Of a stretch of 64,000 bases of DNA, positions 59,101-64,000 are shown in pieces. Both the position numbers and the translations under genes were made by a program. The notes beneath the pieces were generated by a model. The model was not told the DNA's origin, searched no databases, and was given only the letters and a program-made list of their open reading frames with translations. Each line of letters opens with the position of its first letter. Position 1 is the stretch's first letter. Origin of the DNA: Tamarix chinensis. Lineage: Eukaryota; Streptophyta; Magnoliopsida; Caryophyllales; Tamaricaceae. The stretch lies in contig CM060175.1 in NCBI GenBank assembly GCA_030549775.1, positions 64,035,245 to 64,099,244 on the forward strand, read 5' to 3'.

Positions 59101-59181
59101 TTAGGATCAAAGGATAGGAAAACGATAAGATACTAAACACCCAGAATTAGGGTAAGGTTAAATTTGGGGTATTATAATTGT
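56177..59181 (+). mobile_element. TGTAAY family, copy d, inside copia
   Basis: Runs from TGTAATACCTC (56179) to GGGGTATTATA (59176), about 3.0 kb. ATTGT follows the right end (59177-59181). On the left the same ATTGT is present at 56177-56181 but overlaps the first three bases of the element; loss of three bases from TGTTGT would explain this. Modules match copy b: TACTAAAAATTTTTATTTTATAG, CTATGTCTAAGCCC-type block, minisatellite-like CCACTATTATAT units (56830-57110), and a purine-rich tail with TTAGGGGTTAGGGG (58200-59100). Confidence 0.82.
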
Positions 59182-59789
59182 TCTTGGGTCTGCCTCCATT
59201 TTTATTTCCCTAAATAACATCTCTTAAGTCTCTTATGTTTATAGTATTGCTTTAAATGTTGAGCCTTCTTTGAATTTTTTGTCTAGTGAATCATTTGGCA
59301 CTATATTTCTTAGCAACTTGTAACTTTTCCATCATATTCTTCACTTTTTTGTGAGTTCTTTATTTTGCTTAGTAAGCACTTCAATGTATTTTTTAGCACT
59401 GTCTATATTTTCTTGTGTCTTTGGGGTGATTTAGACTTATCTAAGGGAAGTACCTCCCTTTTTATATGATATTCTCTAATTGTTTCAATTCTTCCATCAA
59501 ATGTGCAATATTTAGCTCACATTCATCGTAAAGATATTTAGGAATATCTAAAATTGGAATAATAGACAACTCAACTATTTTTTTCCCTTTCCAAACCACA
59601 TTTTTTAGATTGATCTCTTATATGACATAGTTTAGCACGTTGCTTTCTTTTTTTCAATGTGTTGTATTCTTCCACTAGATTTGAATTTATTTTCTTGCAA
59701 GGAGTTATAAACTGCTTGTGAGTCTTATACTTGGATTTTAAAGTATGAAACCCAAGTTCATACATTCATCTATAGCATACTCAAGCAGG
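59182..59789 (-). pseudogene. copia gag coiled-coil spacer remnant
   Basis: The minus frame 59571-59765 is MYELGFHTLKSKYKTHKQF... with Lys-rich helical spacing, as in the gag C-terminal coiled-coil region of this copia group. Stops follow below 59571. It is bounded by copies d and e. Confidence 0.7.
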
Positions 59790-62700
59790 CTTATTATAAT
59801 ACCTTGAATTTTAGCTAATCCTAATCCTGAGTAATTACTATCTTAATATAATTCTAATCTTAGAAAATTAATATTTTCACCTTACCCTAACTCCTTAATC
59901 CTAATTATTAACTTAACCCTAATACTTATTCCATATTATTAATATTTTTAACCTAATCCTAATCCTAGTGGTCGATAATTAAATTATCTTATTACCCTTA
60001 TCTAAATTATTGTTCTAATCCCACCTTATATCCTCATTTTTCCCTTCTTCCTTTTCTCATTTTCTTTTCCTTTTTCTTCCCCACCTGCTCGACCTCTTTC
60101 TTCTTTCTCCACCACTTCTTCCTACATGAAATCTTCCCTAACCATGCCCTCTACTATACCCCTCAGCCATGCTATCACCTATACCCTACCCCGCATCATC
60201 ACATCAACTCCCACCTACTATGCTTACCGGTCTGCTTTGAAAATAATGTTGCCTCGATCACCTCATCCCTCTTCTTCCATCTCTATTTCATACACGCATT
60301 TATATATATACATATACATATACCTTATATACTTACACAATAAAAGCCTAAACCACATCCCCTTTTCCCTTCATTTTTCTATCGAAGCATACACCACCAA
60401 ACACAATCTTCTTCCCTCCATCTCCTTCCTTCTTGCCATTTCTAAAGACACCCCAAAAACCACCATTGGCAACCCTTACTATGCCTCCCTCCCTTGTAGC
60501 GACAACCTCTACCGTTCTTACCTCCTTAACACTAGCTAAGGTTATCGTTTCTTACCCTTTCCTTTATTTGACACCAACCACCAAACCATACCACCCCTTT
60601 GGCCACTTCCACCAAAGCACACCCCCATCTTCAGGCTCCTCCACTGTTTCACCCCCTTATGCACTAACTAAAGCTACTAATCCCCATCCACCACCTTTGG
60701 TTATTTCTATCATTGGTCCCCCCATTCCTTTGACTCCAACCACCAAACCACACCCACTACCTTCGATTAAATTCACCAAAAATCCTACCCCCTTTGGCCT
60801 ACTCCATCATTGCAACCCCAACCCCTTCGACATTTTTTGCCATTCCACAACCCATAGCAACAACAATAGTTTCCATTTCTACTCCAGTATTTCACCACTT
60901 CAACCTCCCTCCTTATTACACAAAAGTTTATTCGAGACTCCTTTGAGCCTTATTTTGGTTTTTCTCCAAGCCTTTCACTCTCTAATACCTTAGAATTTTC
61001 TTAATTATATCATTAATTTCTAATGGTATTTTATTATTGCTTATTAGGTGATTTTCTAGAGGTTTTAAAGGAGGTATAATAACATATACATATTTAGAGA
61101 TGGGTACCATTTTTAGTTAGGATATTAGTCATTATTTAGGGTTTTTGTGTTAAATGTCCTGTACGATTATGTATTTTATCATGTTGTTATATTTATTTTT
61201 CTAAATTTAGGTTATTAATGCTATGATATGATAATGTGGATTATATGATGGAAAGAGAGTGAGAATGAAGAAAGATGTGCTAATACGATGTTGTTACGTT
61301 AAGTCTTATTTTGTGTATTAGTATGACATGAGGAAATGCAATGTGGGCTTGAATAAGTATGGTAAGTGGGAAATGATTATATTTAAGATGTAGGGTGATA
61401 CATAATTTGAGGATTTGACAATCATGACATCGAGCATGTAGGGTTTTTATGAAATAAGGTTGGTTTGTTATCTTTAAATGACATTTTGGTCAATATGGGT
61501 TTGACATGGAAATTTTAGTATTTTATTGTGTTAGATGGCTTAAAATATGCTAAGCAGATCATGTGAAATGTTTGGATTAACTATGAGTGACCTAAGTTTA
61601 ATAAAATGAGAGGAGATGTTATTATTGCATGTGTAAAACTTTAGATTTAAACTAAAATTTTTAGATTTGTTATCAATATTATATTTTAGAAATGTATTGA
61701 ATTTGGTAATTATATTAGGCTTATGGAAAAATTTATGACCTATTTGTGAAATTAGGATTTGTAGGGTTTGTGAATAGTCACTTTTGAGATAAGGTTGCAA
61801 TTGAATGCCTAAAAAATTGGGGTCAAACCATGATTTTTGAATATGTAGTTAATATTGAAATTCTTAGAATGCATATTGAATTTGGTGATTATATGAGTCT
61901 TGTATTAAGAGTCATACATAACTTATGAAATTAGGATTTTATATGCATCATGAATAATAACTCTTGAGAGAGGGTTGTTATCGCAAGTGTAAGATGTTGG
62001 ATTTAGACCTTGAATTATGGTTACATTGATAATAATAACATTTGAGGAAGATATACTAGATTGGTAGATAAATGATCAATATGCAAGAATTTGTGCTTGT
62101 AATGTGAAATTAGGGTCTTTTAGGGAGATTATGGATCTATTCCTTGAGGATGACCTTGATATTTATGTGGTTTTGCTTTACTCATTTCAATTATGTGTTC
62201 TATGTATCAAACCAATCATGAATAAGATATTAATCATTTAAAGTGAAATATCACGTGAATCGAGTTGGTGTGTTGAGTTTCCTCCACCAGATAGTAATAG
62301 TAGATTAGGTTTGTTACCCTGAGAAGTGCTTCATACTATTCCATCAGTTTAAGAATAGTGGTCAGATGCATTTTTCCTTGAGAGGTGAATGGTTCATTCC
62401 ACTAGATGATAATAGTGGCTTATATATGTTGTTCTTGAGAGGTGCTTCAATTAATGACACTGGATTAAGAACGGTGGGGCCCCTACACTCAATGTGAATG
62501 AGAATATGATTTTAAGATGAGTAACTAATGGATAAGACGTTAATCATTTAAAGTGAAAATTATGTGATTCAGGACTAAGGTGTGGAGTCTGTTCCATGGA
62601 AAGATAATAGTGGCTCAGGTGTGTTATCCTTGAGAAATGTTCTAGACCATTCCATTAGTTTAACAATGGTGGCTCAGGTGCCTTTTGTCCTGAGAGGTGT

Positions 62701-63384
62701 TGGATAAGTTCCACCAGATGATAATAGTGGCTTAGGTGTTATCCGAGAGAGGTACTTTAGACCATTCCACCTATTTAAGAATAGTAGGGTTCCTAAACTC
62801 TATATAAATAAAAGAATGGTTTATGTTATATCTAATAATGAGATCTGGATTAGTTTTTAGCTACATCATTTTATGTATCATGCATATATGTTGATTCTTT
62901 GATGTGAACTTATGAAATTCTTCATACCCCTTACTTGAAAGTATTGTTACTTTAATTAGCTTGTAGCATATTGATCGACCTTTTCATAGGTGCTCCTCAT
63001 TTCCACGAGTAGATCTATCCTATTTCATAGGTGATTAATGATTACTATCTTGATGTGCTTGCCTAGGGTGAGCATTAATCGAATTAGTACAGGGTATGGT
63101 TATCCAAATATATCTATATCTCTTTGTACTTATAGCCTTATATTTCACTATCTATTCCCTTTCATCTAATTCGTATCTTGTATCATGCTAGAATCAAGTT
63201 CTTCCCACACTTGATTCCTAGGTATAATATTAAAATTTTCTTGCACCCGACATAGATTGGGCATAGTGAGTGCCTCTTCTATTTTGGATGTGGCGCAACA
63301 TCCCTACATTTTGTATTTTGGCTTCTTCTATTAACTCTTAAAATAAAATTTTTAAGTTCCTAAATTTAAGGGTATTACACTTAT
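59790..63384 (-). mobile_element. TGTAAY family, copy e, inside copia, perfect target duplication
   Basis: The element is 59795-63379 (3585 bp). On the minus strand it starts TGTAATACCC and ends GGTATTATA. The + strand flanks are CTTAT at 59790-59794 and 63380-63384, a perfect 5-bp target duplication. It contains a two-level minisatellite (62213-62830) and a pyrimidine-rich + strand (60000-60990), equivalent to the purine-rich tail in sense. The Pro/Ser-rich + frames at 60126-60539 and 60433-60993 are antisense to the element and not called genes. Confidence 0.87.
62213..62830. repeat. Two-level minisatellite in copy e
   Basis: Units of about 57-60 bp with a TTCCACYAGATGATAATAGTGG core and a CTTGAGAGGTG block form two larger repeats of about 310 bp. 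Each larger repeat starts with TTAATCATTTAAAGTGAAA and ends with the CCTACACTC or CCTAAACTC block. Confidence 0.7.
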
Positions 63385-63399
63385 AAATTTATCCTTGGA

Positions 63400-63960
63400 G
63401 AACTTAGGCAACTTAGTTTTTAGATGAGAAAGACTTACCTAAGAGTCATCTTCATAATCAATGCTTTTGGCCATTAAGCATAACTCATCCCTTCTAGATG
63501 CTTGTTCCCAATACTATAGTCTAGTTTATGCATGTTCTTGTTTTGGGACTTGTTTCTTTTAAGTGTAGTAAAGTATAAGTTGGCTTAATCCGAAATTTAT
63601 TTTTCTTCTAAATTTAGTTCTCCCTATATTCCTTCTTGATATTCTATCTTTTGTTCTTAGACTCATATTGTTCCCATTGTGGGCATTCACATTCTATGTC
63701 CTAATTCACTACACTTAAAGGAATTTAGATTATAAATCTTTCTATTATATCTAGGTGAGGTCTTACCTTTTCTAAAGACATTTCCTTTCTTGATAGTGCC
63801 ACATTTTTGGCTTAAATATCCATTGAGTTTCCTAACAAGCATGACTATTTCATCATAATCTTCAATTTCTTCTTCTTCTTCTTCTTCTTCTTCTTCTTCT
63901 TCTTCTTCTTCTTCTTCTTCTTCTTCTTCTTCTTCAATATAAGCTTTCATTCACTTGATT
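63400..63960 (-). pseudogene. copia gag remnant with poly-Glu tract
   Basis: The minus frame 63687-63950 has a poly-Glu run, then EIVMLVRKLNGYLSQK and a damaged zinc knuckle (FKCSELGHRM followed by a stop). This fits the gag of the same copia element. The poly-Glu comes from a TTC microsatellite (63867-63935). The sequence continues out of the window. Confidence 0.78.
63867..63935. repeat. (TTC)23 microsatellite in copia gag
   Basis: About 69 bases of TTC trinucleotide repeat on the + strand, GAA on the coding strand, expanded in frame within the copia gag remnant. Confidence 0.93.
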
Positions 63961-64000
63961 TTGGATTATATCTCTAGATCCTTTTGATTTTAATAGCATC

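Larger units (their letters stand above)
53160..63960 (-). mobile_element. Ty1/copia element, dead, split by two insertions, both ends missing
   Basis: Five protein segments appear in minus order: gag N-terminal side (63400-63950), coiled-coil spacer (59180-59790), gag zinc-finger linker (55900-56170), gag-pre-integrase and integrase (54900-55720), and reverse transcriptase (53200-54020). They come in the correct copia order once TGTAAY copies e (59795-63379) and d (56179-59176) are removed. No copia LTR was seen: the right side runs off the window, and the left side is cut near 53160 against LINE remnants. The pol type (VLLVKGLKKN, SFKSKNIVS, GMIGSFLYLT) resembles a common plant copia group; the lineage is not fixed. 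Confidence 0.85.

Noticed and set aside
60126..60993. Two overlapping + strand frames of 137 and 186 residues
   Set aside because: Same situation in copy e: low complexity, antisense to the repeat, and no recognised domain.
1..64000. CRISPR arrays, phage or bacterial-type defence genes
   Set aside because: The window is plant nuclear DNA with spliced genes and LTR elements; no regularly spaced direct repeats with unique spacers were seen.

Overview
This is plant nuclear DNA, from a flowering plant whose species cannot be fixed from the sequence. It is AT-rich, crowded with retrotransposons, and contains one recognisable intact host gene, a typical plant Elongator subunit 2 (ELP2) with canonical GT-AG introns. 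No bacterial-type operon, rRNA, tRNA or CRISPR array was seen.

Layout. (1) 405-4969: a complete but dead Ty3/gypsy element on the + strand, with two LTRs and a perfect 5-bp target duplication. (2) ~5960-16541: three copies (a, b, c) of a 3-3.6 kb non-coding repeat family, called here the TGTAAY family. It has inverted termini, 5-bp target duplications, internal minisatellites, a purine-rich tail and telomere-like G motifs. (3) 18024-38143, minus strand: ELP2, ten exons, predicted 849 residues, apparently intact. Intron 4 is 14.4 kb (72% of the gene span) and holds a Tourist-like MITE and a 5.7 kb dead gypsy element lying in the same direction as the gene. Intron 7 holds a smaller candidate MITE. 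(4) 39343-42107: a large inverted repeat (arms ~620 bp, spacer ~1.5 kb) upstream of ELP2, with a (AT)23 microsatellite nearby. (5) 42281-47595: a third dead gypsy element (minus) with two LTRs and a chromodomain. (6) 48302-49642: a solo LTR with perfect 5-bp target duplication. (7) ~49650-51650: low-repeat DNA with a possible first exon on the minus strand. (8) 51950-53140: LINE remnants. (9) ~53160-63960: a dead Ty1/copia element (minus) split into three pieces by two more TGTAAY copies (d and e), which lie tail to tail.

The exon boundaries of ELP2 were worked out by hand from splice sites, reading phase and the known family sequence; all ten exons join in frame. The transposon calls rest on recognisable gag, protease, reverse transcriptase, RNase H, integrase and chromodomain motifs, plus paired LTRs, primer-binding sites complementary to initiator Met-tRNA, and target duplications. 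All retroelement reading frames carry many stops or frameshifts. The TGTAAY repeat family and the inverted repeat upstream of ELP2 are the least explained structures.
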